The notes below the pieces were generated by a model. That model made no database searches. It was not told the origin of the DNA and worked only from the letters and a program-made list of their open reading frames with translations. Positions 1 to 11,516 of a stretch of DNA of 64,000 nucleotides are shown piece by piece. The DNA is taken from the NCBI RefSeq assembly GCF_027595985.1, contig NC_073305.1, positions 27,448,134 through 27,512,133 on the forward strand. Reading direction: 5' to 3'. This stretch comes from Sorex araneus (taxonomy: Eukaryota > Chordata > Mammalia > Eulipotyphla > Soricidae). The translations under genes and the position numbers were made by a program. Positions within the stretch are counted from its first letter, which is position 1. Every line of letters begins with the position of its first letter.

Positions 1-671
1 CATCCTAACACCTTTATAACATTCTTACCAAATCCTAATGAAGGAAGAGGGTATGCATGCAATAGAAAAGCTTGTAAAATAAGAAACATACTGTCATTTC
101 AGGAATACGTAATAGGAGGAAGATCAGAGAAAACTACTGACACATTTATTTTTAACTTAAAGAGATAAAAGTATTTAGAATTTGAAGATTTAAAAGTAAA
201 CTAAGTTCTTCACCTCCAAGCAGGGAGAAATCTATTATCTTTTTCATTTTTCCATTATTTATTTAAATTTGTATTAAAGAGCAATGATTTATAATGTTAC
301 TAATAGTTGCATTTTAGGAATACAATAATTCAATACCAATCCCTACACCAGTGTCACTTCCCTATACCAGGGTTCCCAGATTCTCTCCTCACCTCAATCT
401 CCACTCTATCCCTGCCTGTCAACTAGACAGGCACATGACAAAGTCTCAAGTCATTGTTGCTTAGATCTTAGATTTTCAGTTCTGTTGAATCTGTGTTTTG
501 GGGTATATGGATATACCCCTCACTCATGTACCTGATAAAACTGAAGCCCTGATGACTCTTAACTCATAATATTTTTTGAGGTTATATTTATTTTTTAAAA
601 TGTAAGAGTACTGTTATTTATTCAGCCACTGACTTTAAGCTGAATAAGCAGACATAAACTCCACATTATTT
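1..671. other. unique AT-rich sequence
   Basis: No coding frame, SINE head or LINE motif is recognisable. The stretch ends at the A-tail of the minus-strand composite retroelement. Confidence 0.5.
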
Positions 672-1588
672 TTTAAAAAATCTTTTTATTGAATATCCAT
701 GAGATAGACCATTACAAAGCTGTTCATGATTGGGTTTCAGTCATACAATGATCCAACACCAATTCTTCCTTCAGTGTACATTTCTCACCACCAATGTCCC
801 ACACTTCCCTCCAACATCCCACAACACTCCCAGCCTCCCTCTATGGCAGGCCCTTTTCTTCTTTCTTTCTCCTTTTCCTTTTGTTCGTTATGGTTTGAAA
901 TACAAAACGATATTGTGTTTGTTCAGGGCACTCAGTATTATTATTGAGATGGTAAGACTGGAGTAGCTTTTTAACTGGATGGCAACTTTGGGGTGTGGAT
1001 GTGACTGATGAGGCTTTTGGAAGTATGGGTACTTGAGAAAGCCTAGAGATTTCAGTGACAAAATCCACATGCCTGAATTTTCAGATTATATCTCAGTGAT
1101 GTCCATCCTGAGATGGTGAAGTAAGGCTTGGGGGCATGAAGGCAATTTTTGGTGTGTGGAGTAAACAGTTGCTGTGGGCTCTTAGGGGCAGGAAAGGCAC
1201 CAGGCTGACCCACCCGACTCAGTTTTACCACAGTCTATTCAGCCTTGTTCGGGTCTAAAATTAACTACAGCTTTTGATCTCTTTTGAGATTTATTTATGG
1301 ATCTCTGAAGCAAGGCTGGTAGAAGAGCTTACATGATGGCTCTGGAGTTGGTTCATGGGGGTGACTGCTGGTGCTTCTAGAAGTATAGGGAAGTGGGAGG
1401 AAGTAGCCCATTCCAACTCCAAGAAAGCCTGGAGATTTCAGTCACAAAATATGCATATCCAAATTTTCAACAGGATAGTATCCCCATGGGGTCCTTCCTG
1501 AGACAGGAGAGTCAGGCTGAGGGCATGGTGGGGCTTTTGGATTGTGGAGACAAAAGGCTGCAAGGGGTTCTGCTTTACCCATTACTTC
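672..1588 (-). mobile_element. L1-tailed composite retroelement, family 2
   Basis: Read on the minus strand, the element ends with an L1-type 3' end (gaacagctttgtaatggtct, tattcaataaaa) and a short A-tail at its low-coordinate side. Its body aligns with the plus-strand copy at 52150-52890, sharing blocks such as 'cataaataaatctc', 'tgactgaaatctc' and 'caaaccataa'. Two versions of a 5' unit lie in tandem: the 'gcctggagatttcagt' block occurs near 1041 and again near 1427, a period of about 386 bp. There is no L1 ORF, so the element is non-autonomous and probably used L1 enzymes. The boundary near 1588 is where the next L1 tail begins and is approximate. Confidence 0.65.
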
Positions 1589-2560
1589 ATTTTTTAAATA
1601 ATTTATTGATTTTTTAATTAGTGAGTCACAGTGAGGGTACAGTTAGAGATTCACACATTTTCGTGCTTGTTTTACCCTTATGCAATGTTCGAGAGCCCAT
1701 CCCTCCACCAGTGTCCATTCTCCACCACTTATGAACTCGGTATCCCTCCCACCCCCCTATCCCATCCCCCCATCCCACTCCGCCTCTGTGGCAGAGCATT
1801 CCATTTTTTTCTCTCTCTCTCCTTTTGGGTTGTTGTGGTTTGCAATAGGGGTATTGAGTGGCCATCATGTACAGTCTCTAGTCTACTTTCAGCGTGCATC
1901 TCCCTACCCATTACTTCTTGTTCTGTTCTTCCCCCCTTGATTTTTCCCTCCTAAGTCTGTCTCCTCTTTAACCATTGATCTAAGGATGATCTAAACATTC
2001 TTTTCCTATAATACATTTCATCATCCAATACTCTATATTACTCAGATAAATGAGATCATCCTGTGTTTGCCTTTTCTCAAATGGCTTACTTCATGCAACA
2101 TGATATCTTCCAGTTCCAACCAGGTTGCAGCAAATTGCATGATTTAATCATTCCTTTCAGCTGCATAGTATTCCACTGTGTATATATACCATATCTTCAT
2201 GATTCATTGATCATGAACATCTAGTTTGATTCCAAATCTTAGCCAATGTACTGAATGCAGCAATGAATAATGGTGTGCATGCACATGTTCCTTTTGATAG
2301 AGTGTTCTTATGTCCTGGGGATAAATGCCCAAAATTGGAATTGATCAGTTTTATGGCAGTTTAATTCTAAGTTTACTGCGAACTCTTCATACTTTCCACA
2401 GGGTTTATACCAGACAACATTCCCACCTTGAGTGGATAATAGTTTCTTTTTCTACCATATCCCTGCCAACACAGATTTTTTTTACTATATTTGATATGTG
2501 TCATTCTCACTAGTATGAGATGCTTTGTCATTATTGCCTTGATATGGAGAAATCTATTAT
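1589..2560 (-). mobile_element. 5'-truncated L1 3' end, diverged
   Basis: The sequence follows the 3' UTR and ORF2 C-terminal end of the full-length L1 at 57041-63359, in the same orientation: T-rich tail, the 'gagtcacagtgagggtacag' end, 'catccctccaccagtg', then the ORF2 tail region. Many substitutions and indels make it an old copy. Open frames here are fragments of no functional meaning. Confidence 0.8.
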
Positions 2561-2840
2561 TTTATACCCTTCATTATCTAAGAAACTTTTCTTTACTCTG
2601 ACAACAATGACAATTGTGGAATTATGATGGTTGGACTTTCAGAATTCCTAACTTTAGAAATTCTGGATTCAACCATATTATTGCTATTAGCCCAACCATG
2701 AATTAAGTCCATTTTAGAAAAGTGTAAGATATTTGGTCTTAGCCTCTAATCATTATAATAGAGAGTTAGACATGTTAACTGGACAGAAACGAAACTTATC
2801 TAACACAGATTCCCCACTTAAATGTAAGGAGAGATTCCAA

Positions 2841-3016
2841 TTTTTTTTTTTACTTTTTAGGTCACACCCAGCGATGCTCAGGGGTTACTCCTGGCTCTGC
2901 ACTCAGGAATTACTCCTAGTGGTGCTCAGGGAACCATATGGGATGCTGGGAATCAAACCCAGGTTGGCAGGATGCAAGGCAAATGCCCTACCTGCTGTGT
3001 TTTTGCTCCAGCCCCA
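2841..3016 (-). mobile_element. A-tailed SINE (SOR-like)
   Basis: Reverse-complement copy: T-run (tail), 'ggtcacacccagcgatgctc', 'ggttactcctggctctgcac', 'ccatatgggatgctgggaat', then the tRNA-like head with 'gctccagcccc'. Full length, moderately diverged. Confidence 0.9.
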
Positions 3017-3045
3017 AGAGATGCCTATTTGGCCTGGAAATTGTA

Positions 3046-3184
3046 CTGGAGAGATAGTACAATCTGGGTTCAATCCCCAGCAACCCATGTGGTTCTCTGA
3101 GCATGAACAGGAGTGATGCTTAAGCATAGATCCAGGAGTAAAATCTGAACACAGCAGAGTGTGGCTCCTAAAACCAAAATAATA
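3046..3184 (+). mobile_element. A-tailed SINE, diverged
   Basis: Contains 'actggagagatagtac', 'ttcaatccccagcaaccca', 'aggagtgatgc' and 'gtgtggctcctaaaacc'. Opposite orientation to the SINE just upstream, giving a head-to-head pair. Confidence 0.75.
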
Positions 3185-3269
3185 TTGCACTAATAATGCA
3201 TTCATTATGACATAGAATTAATGTAATTTTGAAAAAATATTTTTAAAAGTCATTATAATTTCTATTGCT

Positions 3270-3452
3270 TTTTGTTTTTATTTTTTGGTTTTTTTTATTA
3301 CACCTGGAAATGTTCAGGGCTTATTCTTGGCTCTGAACTCAAGAAGCTACACCTGGAGGACTTGGTAAACCATACAGGGTGTCAGGGATAGAATCTGGGT
3401 TGGCTGTGTATAAGGCAGGGCCCTAACTTACAATTGATCTATCCCTCCACTG
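3270..3452 (-). mobile_element. A-tailed SINE, old copy
   Basis: Weak but colinear match to the family in reverse orientation: T-rich tail, 'acacctggaaatgttcaggg', 'cttggctctgaactcaagaa', 'gaatctgggttggctg', 'ctatccctccac'. It abuts the 3' end of the RTE element. Confidence 0.65.
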
Positions 3453-3454
3453 TT

Positions 3455-6400
3455 TTCTTAACTTGTTACTTGTTATCGTGATAATCTTTGGTTTGCTTGA
3501 GCAGATGCCAGTAATGTCTCCATTCGTCCCTGTCACGTACTAGTATAGCCCAATGGCACCTGCTCGCTCCAGAAACACAAAGAGCCTCAAACTGTTCATT
3601 CAAGGTTTTGAGAAGAAGTCTGACCATCTTGTAGGTGGGCAGCCACATGGTCTTTTGACATCCTATGGAATCTAGTCGGTAACAGCTCTAGTACAGTGGT
3701 CGTCTCTAAATTGCATTACGTGTCTGGCCCACCTGATTTTCGATGCCTTGGCAAACGAGACAGTATCCCTGATTCTTGATCGTTGACAGAAGTTGGAACT
3801 CCAGATTCCTTCTCTCACTTGAGTGAAATGTGATATTCCAAACATAGCTTTTTCTATTCCTCTTTGGGATACCCGAATACCGTTCAGGTCCTGTTTCTGT
3901 AGGGCCCAGGTCTCTGAGGCTTATGTTATTGCAGGAAGAATGGTGGAGTTGAAAAGATGTGCCCGGAGCCAGAGGTTCTTTGTCCTCTTATCCACTTCTT
4001 CGACACTCTTGATGGCGTTCCATGCTGTTTTCTTCCTCCTGTACAGTTCTGGTGCCAAGTTGTTCCTCATATTGAATTCTCGACCCAGGTACACGTAGCT
4101 GCTGCATTTGGAGATGTTTGTTCTGTTGAAAGGAAATGGAATGTCAGGTACTAGTTCGTTTTCATGAACATTATCTTGTTGAGGTTCAGCTGCAGTCTGA
4201 CCTTTCCACATTCACGGTTGAAGTCGGCCAGTATCTGTGCCACTTGGCTAATGTTTGGTGTTATAAAAATGGTGTTATCCGCAAAGGAGAGGTGGCATAG
4301 TTGTCAACCATCTAAATTCACTCCCATTCTTTCCCATTCCAGTCGTCGCATGACGTTCTCAAGGATGCCACTGAAGAGTTTCGGTGAAATGGTATCACCC
4401 TGCCGAACCCCTCTCGTTTTGTTGATGCTCACTTCCTTGTAGAATGGTGAGATCACGGTGGTGAATCCATAATACAGCTCACAGGGGATCCTGATGTACT
4501 GAGTTTGAATGCTCTGTTTGACTAGGGCTTCGATGACAGAATTAAAGGCCTTCTTTAAATCGATGAATGTTAGCCAGACTGGCATCTTGAACTCTCGTGA
4601 AACTTCAATGAGCTTGGTCACCGTGTGGATATGGTCGATCATGCTGAATACTTTTTGGAACCCGGCTTGCTCTCATGGTTGTCCTTCGTCAAGTATTCTG
4701 CCTATTCTATTCAGGATGACTCAAGTGAACAACTTGTAGATGACAGACAACAGGCAGATTGGGCGATAGTTGTGGATGTTGTGGATGTCTTCCTTCTTGT
4801 ACAACAGAATGGTCCTGCTGGTTTTCCATTGGTATGGAACTTTGCATTCGGAGAGGTAGCATGTGAAGAGCTGAGCCAGTGTATGGATGAGCACTGGAGG
4901 CAGATTCTTCAGGGGTTTGGGTCTGACCTTGTCTGGACCGGGTGCTGAACTTTACTGATGAAATGGTGTGTCGGATTTTGGAAGGGAGAACGTTGGGAAC
5001 AACATATCCATCCTGCAGAATTTCATATGTGGGCAGGTGGACGTGGCTATCGAAGAGATACAAGTAGAAGTTGTGAATAATCCTCTTTCTTGCCATTCTG
5101 GAAGATGTGATAGATCCATCAGAGGGCAGTCATCTTGGTCTTGTAGTTGTCGAAGGACAGGAGAGCATTGCGAATACTTTTCCCAGCTTCTGCTGCATTG
5201 GCCAACACTGCTGCTCTTCTCTCTTTGAGGTCTTCCTTTATCACTTCTCTGCACACCTTTGCAAGCTTGGATTGCCTGAGGCTCGCACCAAACCACATTG
5301 GCGAATGAGCTCAAAAGTTTTCGAAGCTAGGTGTCTGTTTGTGGCTTTCCCACTCTAGGCATTTTTCTCACGGCCATGGAGGTGCTGAACCAGTCTATTG
5401 TATTCCTCATCAATGTTGTCAACAACGTCATCTTCCCATGTTGCCGCAATAGTGCCAAAGAGCTCCCAGTTGGTGGTCATTCTGGGACTTCTCTTCTTAA
5501 ACTTAAACTTTTTGGTCCTTTCTCCCCACTCTGTGAAGTAGAATTTTGCACAAAGGAGACAGTGGTCCAATCCTGTTTGGAATTTTGTGACAACAGTGAC
5601 ATCGGTCAGGCACAAACTTCAATTGAATATGATGTGGTCAATTTCATTGTGGAACTGTCCACTGGGAGACTCCCATGTCCAATGTTTAGATTAGGCCTTC
5701 TGGAACTGTGAGTTACCATGGATGGTCTTGGTTGACATGAACTCAGACAGTCTCTCACCCAGATCGTTCCATTCTAGGCCATGGGTTCTGATGTGGAGTT
5801 CTTCAGGCGACCTTCTTGGTCCTATCTTGGCATTAAAATCACCAACAATGATCTTGTAGAAGGTGTGGTCTTCTTTATAGAACTTCTCCAGCTCCATGTA
5901 GAACTTCTCAATTTCTTCTTCATCATAGTTGGATGTTGGTGCATAGATGACAAAGATAGAAACTGCTGGCAGTGAGTCACATGTATTCAAGTGTAATCAT
6001 CCAATTCGGATTGTTAGGCATCTGAATGAATCAATGCTCATAGCCAAGTTCGTGTTGACAAGGATACCAACACCAACAATGCCTCTATTATCTCATCTTC
6101 CGAGGGACAGTTCTTCTCCAGTGTTGAAAATGTCACGATGTGATCGATGTTTTCTCGTCTCAGTCAGACCAATGATGTCATACTTTATCTTCTGTGCTTG
6201 CACCATCAAGGTCTTTGATGGATACTTCCGATGCCAGCGTATGTGCATTGAAAGTACAGACAGTCATTTTAGTCCTTCTTTGTTTTGGCAGCCTAGTTCG
6301 TCCCTGAGATTTTATCAGCTTCTCTTTGCTCATCCTTCTTAATGCTGCCATATTGGGGGCTCTTTCAGTGTCAGGCAAATGAGACCCATTGTTGTTACTG

Positions 6401-6486
6401 TTTTTGGTATATCAAATATGCCACAGGTAGCTTGCCAGGCAGGATACTCTTGGTAGCTTGCCGGGCTCTCCAAGAGGGATGGAGTC
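3455..6486 (-). pseudogene. RTE-clade (BovB-like) LINE, nearly full length, inactivated
   Basis: The single ORF of this LINE should encode an apurinic-type endonuclease followed by reverse transcriptase. Fragments in order on the minus strand: N-terminus with TFNAHTL (6178-6378); endonuclease with VIYAPTS and GDFNAKIG (5691-5990); a degraded SDH-like block (5355-5615); reverse transcriptase with FIDLKKAFNSV and GVRQGDTISPKLF (4304-4642); the polymerase box near 4274-4285, which reads FADN instead of FADD; YVYLGREF (3921-4211); and the C-terminus DRDEWRHYWHLLKQ (3466-3648). The pieces fall in all three frames, so several frameshifts and stops break the gene, and the Asp-to-Asn change alone should abolish polymerase activity. 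About 3.0 kb is close to the usual 3.2 kb of RTE/BovB elements. The 5' boundary is approximate: similarity to RTE-tailed SINEs runs to about 6486. Confidence 0.85.
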
Positions 6487-7534
6487 TTTTAAGCCAGCTT
6501 CTAATCTCCCTTACAGTTGTTCCCATGGTTCACACCATATTTGAACCCCATCAAGTATGGTGCAGTAATTATGGAAAATGGGTATTAAGTGTCTTATGAT
6601 GTGGTACTGCTTTCTTCATGTGTATTAAAACACTAAAATATTATAAAAAACTAAAATGTCTCACTATTAAAGTGTTTTCACTTTGAATCAATAACAGTAA
6701 CAAACAATTGCAACTATTTGTAAGAATATTTATGTGGTTCTTTACATGTGACTACAAAAATAAGTAAATGTTTATTTCATTTAACATTGGTAGATATTTT
6801 CTGATATCTATCTCAACTCTGTGGGGTCCATCTCTCTTGTCTGCCCTCCTGACATAAGAACAAATCAAATACTTTTTACTTTTTTAACATGAGAATTAAA
6901 CTCTTGAATTTTAAAAAAAATCAGCAGCCCCACTTTTTGGTAATATCAGTTTTATAATTCAAGGCTAGGGTTAGTCATCACTCAGTACTATATATTCCCT
7001 TGTTTTGTTTCTCTATATAAGACAGATGAGTGATATTTACCTATTTATCCTCCCTCTGAGTGCTTTTGCTTAACACAACATCCTCTCTCTATACCACAGA
7101 TGAGTGGGACCATTCACTATTTGTCCTTTTCCCTAAATATCCTCCAGTTCTACTCAGACAACCCAAATGTCTAAATGCTTTCTTTCCTTGTTTTCATTGC
7201 CATTAGTAACATCTCAAAAACTCAGTTTTAACTAAGAAGTTTTAGAGGAAGATCTGTAAGGGGATTCTGGGAAATATTTATCCTTTCTTTTGAAGTAAGA
7301 GAGGGCATTTTAGGGGTATTGTTCTTTGTTCTTCAGCATCACCCCCGGCTTTTCTTCCCAGTGCTTCTAGATTTTTTACTTGCAATTCTGAGAATAAAGT
7401 ATATTAGTACACTCATGACAGGCATTTTTTAACAATGAAAGGAAAAAATCAAGGAAATGACAGGATCTAGAACCCTCACTTCATGGATTCATTGATCTAG
7501 TCCTAGAACTCTTCAGCTCTAGAACCCTAGATTG
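6487..7534. other. unique AT-rich sequence
   Basis: No recognisable gene, SINE or LINE. The first ~80 bases may still belong to the 5' end of the RTE element. Confidence 0.4.
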
Positions 7535-7645
7535 GGCTGTCCAAATGCAGGGACTTTTTAATCTGTATGTTTTATATCTTCAGGTTCTTAGTATAGTTCC
7601 TGGGAAATATCAGACACTCAGTAAATCTGGTTAAATGTGAAGAAT
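7535..7645 (+). mobile_element. possible ancient L2/MIR 3' fragment
   Basis: 'gcagggactttttaatctgt', 'atagttcctgggaaatatca' and 'cactcagtaaatctggttaaatg' follow the pattern of the ancient mammalian L2/MIR 3' end (promoted size, 'atag..cctgg', 'tcaataaat'). Recognised from memory only. Confidence 0.4.
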
Positions 7646-8801
7646 TCTAAGAATTTCCCCTGTAATTCAGTCTATTTGCATAATGAAGATCCCACAAGAA
7701 ATGACCTAAGATATAAATGTCTTCCAAATCCCTGGTTAGGGGATGGGAATGCCCATATATTTAATTTAATTTCTCTAAAATAAGGTACATAGGAAAGGTT
7801 TACTACCACTCTGTACACAATAGTAAGATCTATTTACCATGAAAAACTCAGCATAAAATGTTATATTTTTTGGACCCTCTGAGGATCTACCCAATTGTAT
7901 AAGATTAACATAGAGGATAGAACTAGGAGATATATTGGAACCAATTACCAAATAAATGAATAAGTAAAACAAAGATCTCTTCATCCAACTTCTCCTGATC
8001 TTATCTTGTTTCACAGATGGCGCTAGTAAGGTTTGTTTCTAACAAAATTTTTCAGTGTTTTTCTAATGTTTACTTATCTTTTATATGTTCTGTTTATTTC
8101 CACTATTTTCATAGGAATCCAAATTAGCTCTTTAAGGTCTTTACTTTTTATGACCTTAATAAACATTACTTTTCCTGAACTAATCTTAAGGAAATTTGCT
8201 ATATCTCCAAGAGTATCTAATTGACCTGAGATTAGCCAAGGAGTTAATTCCTTAGGTCAGATTTCAGAAGAACCTGTAAATGTGAATCCATTTACTCATT
8301 ATCATCATTTTAATAAGCTCTTGTCGCTTTTGTTTAATTATCCTATTTCTCCCATGGGGATCCTATTCTAGTTTTTGGCTCACTTACAATAATTAAGAAA
8401 AAAATATTTATCCTAAAATTCTAAATAAAGCTGAGATAATAATATTTTAAATTTAACAAACTTTTTTGTTAACTATTAATTACCACAAAGGGATTCAGTA
8501 TACAAAAAATTATAAACAAAATTTGTATTATTTGAAATATGTTCTTTAAGTGGTAAAGATCACTTCTAATTTGGAAACTATGGTGAAAATTTTTCTAGGA
8601 ACATACTCAAAAATATTTTATTGCTCTGAACTCAGTCTATCAAGCATGTAGTACTTAAGAGTTTTCTTTATAAGAGGTATTTATAACTTGGTTTACCTCA
8701 TCAGTGATATGGAAAAGGTGTGTGTATTGTCACCTGCTAGGCAACACACTTATAGAGTATTTGTTGAATATTATTTATTTATCAGAATAATTTCTAACAT
8801 A
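7646..8801. other. unique AT-rich sequence
   Basis: No gene found. A MIR-like phrase ('ggtttacctcatcagtgata') occurs around 8690 but is too short to annotate alone. Confidence 0.4.
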
Positions 8802-8813
8802 TAGGATGCCATT

Positions 8814-8995
8814 TTTTTTTTGCATTTTGCTTTTTTCAAGGTCATACCCGGCGATGCACAGGGGTGACTCCTGGCTTTGCACTCAGGAATTACCCCTGGC
8901 AGTGCTCAGGAGACCATATGGGATGCTGGGAATCAAACCCGGGTAGGCCACATGCAAGGAAAACGCCCTACACGCTGTGCTATCATTCCTGCCCC
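8814..8995 (-). mobile_element. A-tailed SINE with target-site duplication
   Basis: Complete reverse copy from T-run to 'catgcaaggaaaacgcccta' and 'ctatcattcctgcccc'. It is flanked by the direct repeat 'taggatgccatt' at 8802-8813 and 8996-9007, the mark of L1-type insertion. Confidence 0.93.
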
Positions 8996-9007
8996 TAGGA
9001 TGCCATT

Positions 9008-9350
9008 TCTAACATACAGGATGACATAAAATTTTATGTCACAGCTAAAAGATATTTGACTAAAATAAGATATCATTACAAAAGTTTTAAAAATAGTCAA
9101 TGAATCATAAAAAATGACCTTCTTCTATTACATTTTAACATGAGCATTGAGGAAATAAGGTTGGGTAGAGAGGACAATGAGAACTTTCAAGACTGACAGA
9201 CAATATGAAGGAAAGCAGGAAAGCAGAACTGCAAAAAAAAAAAAGACAGACTTAGGAAAAACAAGTAGATTCATCTGGCTTTAGCTGAAAAGGTATTAAG
9301 AAGGGTGAAGAAAAAAATGATGAGGTTTTTAGTGGAAGACCAAGGAGGTT
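9008..9350. other. unique sequence
   Basis: AT-rich; nothing recognised. Confidence 0.4.
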
Positions 9351-9363
9351 AAATGCTAAATGA

Positions 9364-9426
9364 ATTTAAACCTGAAAACTTTGTAACTTTCCACATGGTG
9401 ACTCAATAAAAAATTTTAAAAAAAAT
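9364..9426 (+). mobile_element. 63-bp L1/composite 3' tail insertion
   Basis: 'cctgaaaactttgtaacttt', 'ccacatggtgactcaataaa' and an A-rich tail match the 3' end of the family-1 composite at 20640-20695. The perfect 13-bp repeat 'aaatgctaaatga' flanks it (9351-9363 and 9427-9439). It is an extreme 5' truncation, only the last ~60 bases having been copied. Confidence 0.75.
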
Positions 9427-9439
9427 AAATGCTAAATGA

Positions 9440-10075
9440 TAGGAAAAAGAAAGCCACTGGCTTTCTTGTGCAGGTAAAGGATATACATTTTATTCCTTTA
9501 ATATGGAAGAGGAAAAATACACCTAAAATCACAATTGCAGACTTTCTATTCTGATATGCCCTAATTAGTAATATCTTTGGGATCACTAAATTCTTCTTTA
9601 AAAAATAATATTGTGATATTAGCTTCAATGGGACTACTAAATCTTGAGGCATTATCAGTTTTCTGATGGCAGGTCTGTGGGGAACATAGAATTTTCACAA
9701 GATATTTGGATTTTTGTTATCTTTAATATATCTGAGATTCAGAAACATTAACCTAAAGAATGCTCTCACAATATTTATATAATCATTGACATATTTAAAA
9801 TGTATAGTCAAGATGTTATGTTTAACTACTTATAATGCATTTTTTACAAATTCAACATGAAGAAGTGCGCCTTGTCAGTCAAGGAGGTTATTTTCTCTGA
9901 TTACTGAACAGATCTAGTTTTTTTATGATTTATTCCAGGGGATAAAATTTAAAGTATGATTATAGTTGTTTTCTAAAAGCATATTTGTATCATGAAAACT
10001 ATCTGACTTAGGAGATCTTCAAATTTTTACATGAAAGAGGACAGTACTAAATTTTAAATTTTTATTCACTCATCC
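9440..10075. other. unique AT-rich sequence
   Basis: No gene or repeat recognised. Confidence 0.4.
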
Positions 10076-10252
10076 CCTCTCAGAGAGCCCGGCAAGCTAC
10101 CGAGAGTATCGAGCCCGAGAGGCAGAGCCTGGCAAGCTACCCGTGTGTATTGGATATGCCAAAAACAGTAACAATAAGTCTCTCGATGAGAGATGTTACT
10201 GGTGCCCTCTCGAACAAATCAATGAGCAGCAGGATGACAGTGATTACAGTGA
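10076..10252 (+). mobile_element. RTE-tailed SINE, 5'-truncated
   Basis: Starts inside the body at 'agagagcccggcaagctacc' and continues through 'ggatatgccaaaaacagtaa' to the tail 'gagcagcaggatgacagtga' and a short CAGTGA-like repeat. The tRNA-like head is missing. Confidence 0.85.
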
Positions 10253-11157
10253 TTATTCACTCATACCATTGCCTTTTTCACATATGTTATTGAATATTTC
10301 CAAGATTTGGACCCAAAAATTTTCGGTCATTTGCACTCTTATGTAGCAATTTGGTAAAAAAAAAAATTGGCTAAAAAATAATTTGGGATTACTTTTGGAA
10401 ATTTGTTATTAATTTTACCACCAAGTACATAAAAATTGTTTGAGATATCAAGAGTGTTAAATGACTTTTAACAAAAATATAAGAGTTGTAAATGCCTCTA
10501 TTCCTTACTCCTGTGTCCAGATTAGGCCATGCCCAGCTGTTATGGCTGTCTCTTCCAGCATTTACCTGAATGTTTTAGAGTAAAATATTCAATACTTTTT
10601 CTAGAGTTCTCTTAGAAACCAGCCAGAGTTGTTGCTGCAAATCTCAAGGTTATTCAAAATCTTGTTCTTTTCAGTGTGACCCACTTTTAATAAAGATCTT
10701 TTTGGCCCTGCAGACTCTGACATTTCACAGGCAGGTGCAGCCCTGGAGGTACTTTTCATACATGGTTTTGCCACTCTGTCAGTTTGGAGAAATACTTACA
10801 AATTCCTACCTCATCATTAGTTTCTATGCCTTGCTTCCCTCCCCCCAACCTCAACACACATTTATTCATTGAGCCTTGGACCTCTTCTTATATTCTTTTC
10901 TCCTATTGTCTTTATTTTTGTTGTTTTGAAAAGATTTCCTTGCCTTTATCCCCAAAGCGGCACTCTGTTACTCTTTGATTTTACATTTCCCTTTCTATTT
11001 CCTTTATGGTGTGCTGCTGTTCTTGTTTAATTGATGCATCCTTTCTCTTTACCTTCCTAATGTATTCTCTTCATTCCATTCACTCCTGAAAACTGCCTTT
11101 CCCTCTGTTCTGAGTTTTCTTTCATATTGGAAATTAGCCTAAAATACCTGAGTACCA
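10253..11157. other. unique sequence
   Basis: No gene or repeat recognised; short open frames are not supported by any motif. Confidence 0.4.
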
Positions 11158-11341
11158 TTGGTTATTGTTTTGGGTGGAATGAGGGGGCTACAGATGGCAT
11201 ATTCATGGATTATTATTGACTCTGTGCTCAGAGATGACTCCTTTCAGGGCTTGGAGGATCATATATGGTGCCAAGGTTTGAGTCCAGGTTGTCTGCAAGC
11301 AAGGCAAGTGCCCTGTCCACTATATTATCTCACCTGTCCCT
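11158..11341 (-). mobile_element. A-tailed SINE, old copy
   Basis: Reverse orientation: 'ttgactctgtgctcagagatg', 'ggatcatatatggtgccaag', 'gtccaggttgtctgcaagca' and 'ctatattatctcacctgtccc' follow the family order with heavy divergence. Confidence 0.65.
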
Positions 11342-11377
11342 AATGCCTCATTCTTAAAACATGTAAGAAGAGACAAT

Positions 11378-11516
11378 GGTGAGGCTTTGCATATGGCCAA
11401 CATAAATTCAATCTCAGATATTTTATATGGTCCCCAAAGTCCACTAAGAATGATGCCTGAGCACAGAGTCAGGAGCACTGCTGGACGTGACCCAAAAACA
11501 AAAACAACAACAAAAT
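11378..11516 (+). mobile_element. A-tailed SINE, old copy
   Basis: 'ttcaatctcagatattttat', 'atggtccccaaagtccacta', 'cctgagcacagagtcaggag' and 'gtgacccaaaaac' ahead of an A-rich tail. Confidence 0.7.

Noticed and set aside
6340..6486. A separate plus-strand SINE next to the RTE element
   Set aside because: The SINE-like sequence is colinear with the RTE 5' region found also at 50830-51000, so it is better explained as the RTE's own 5' part.
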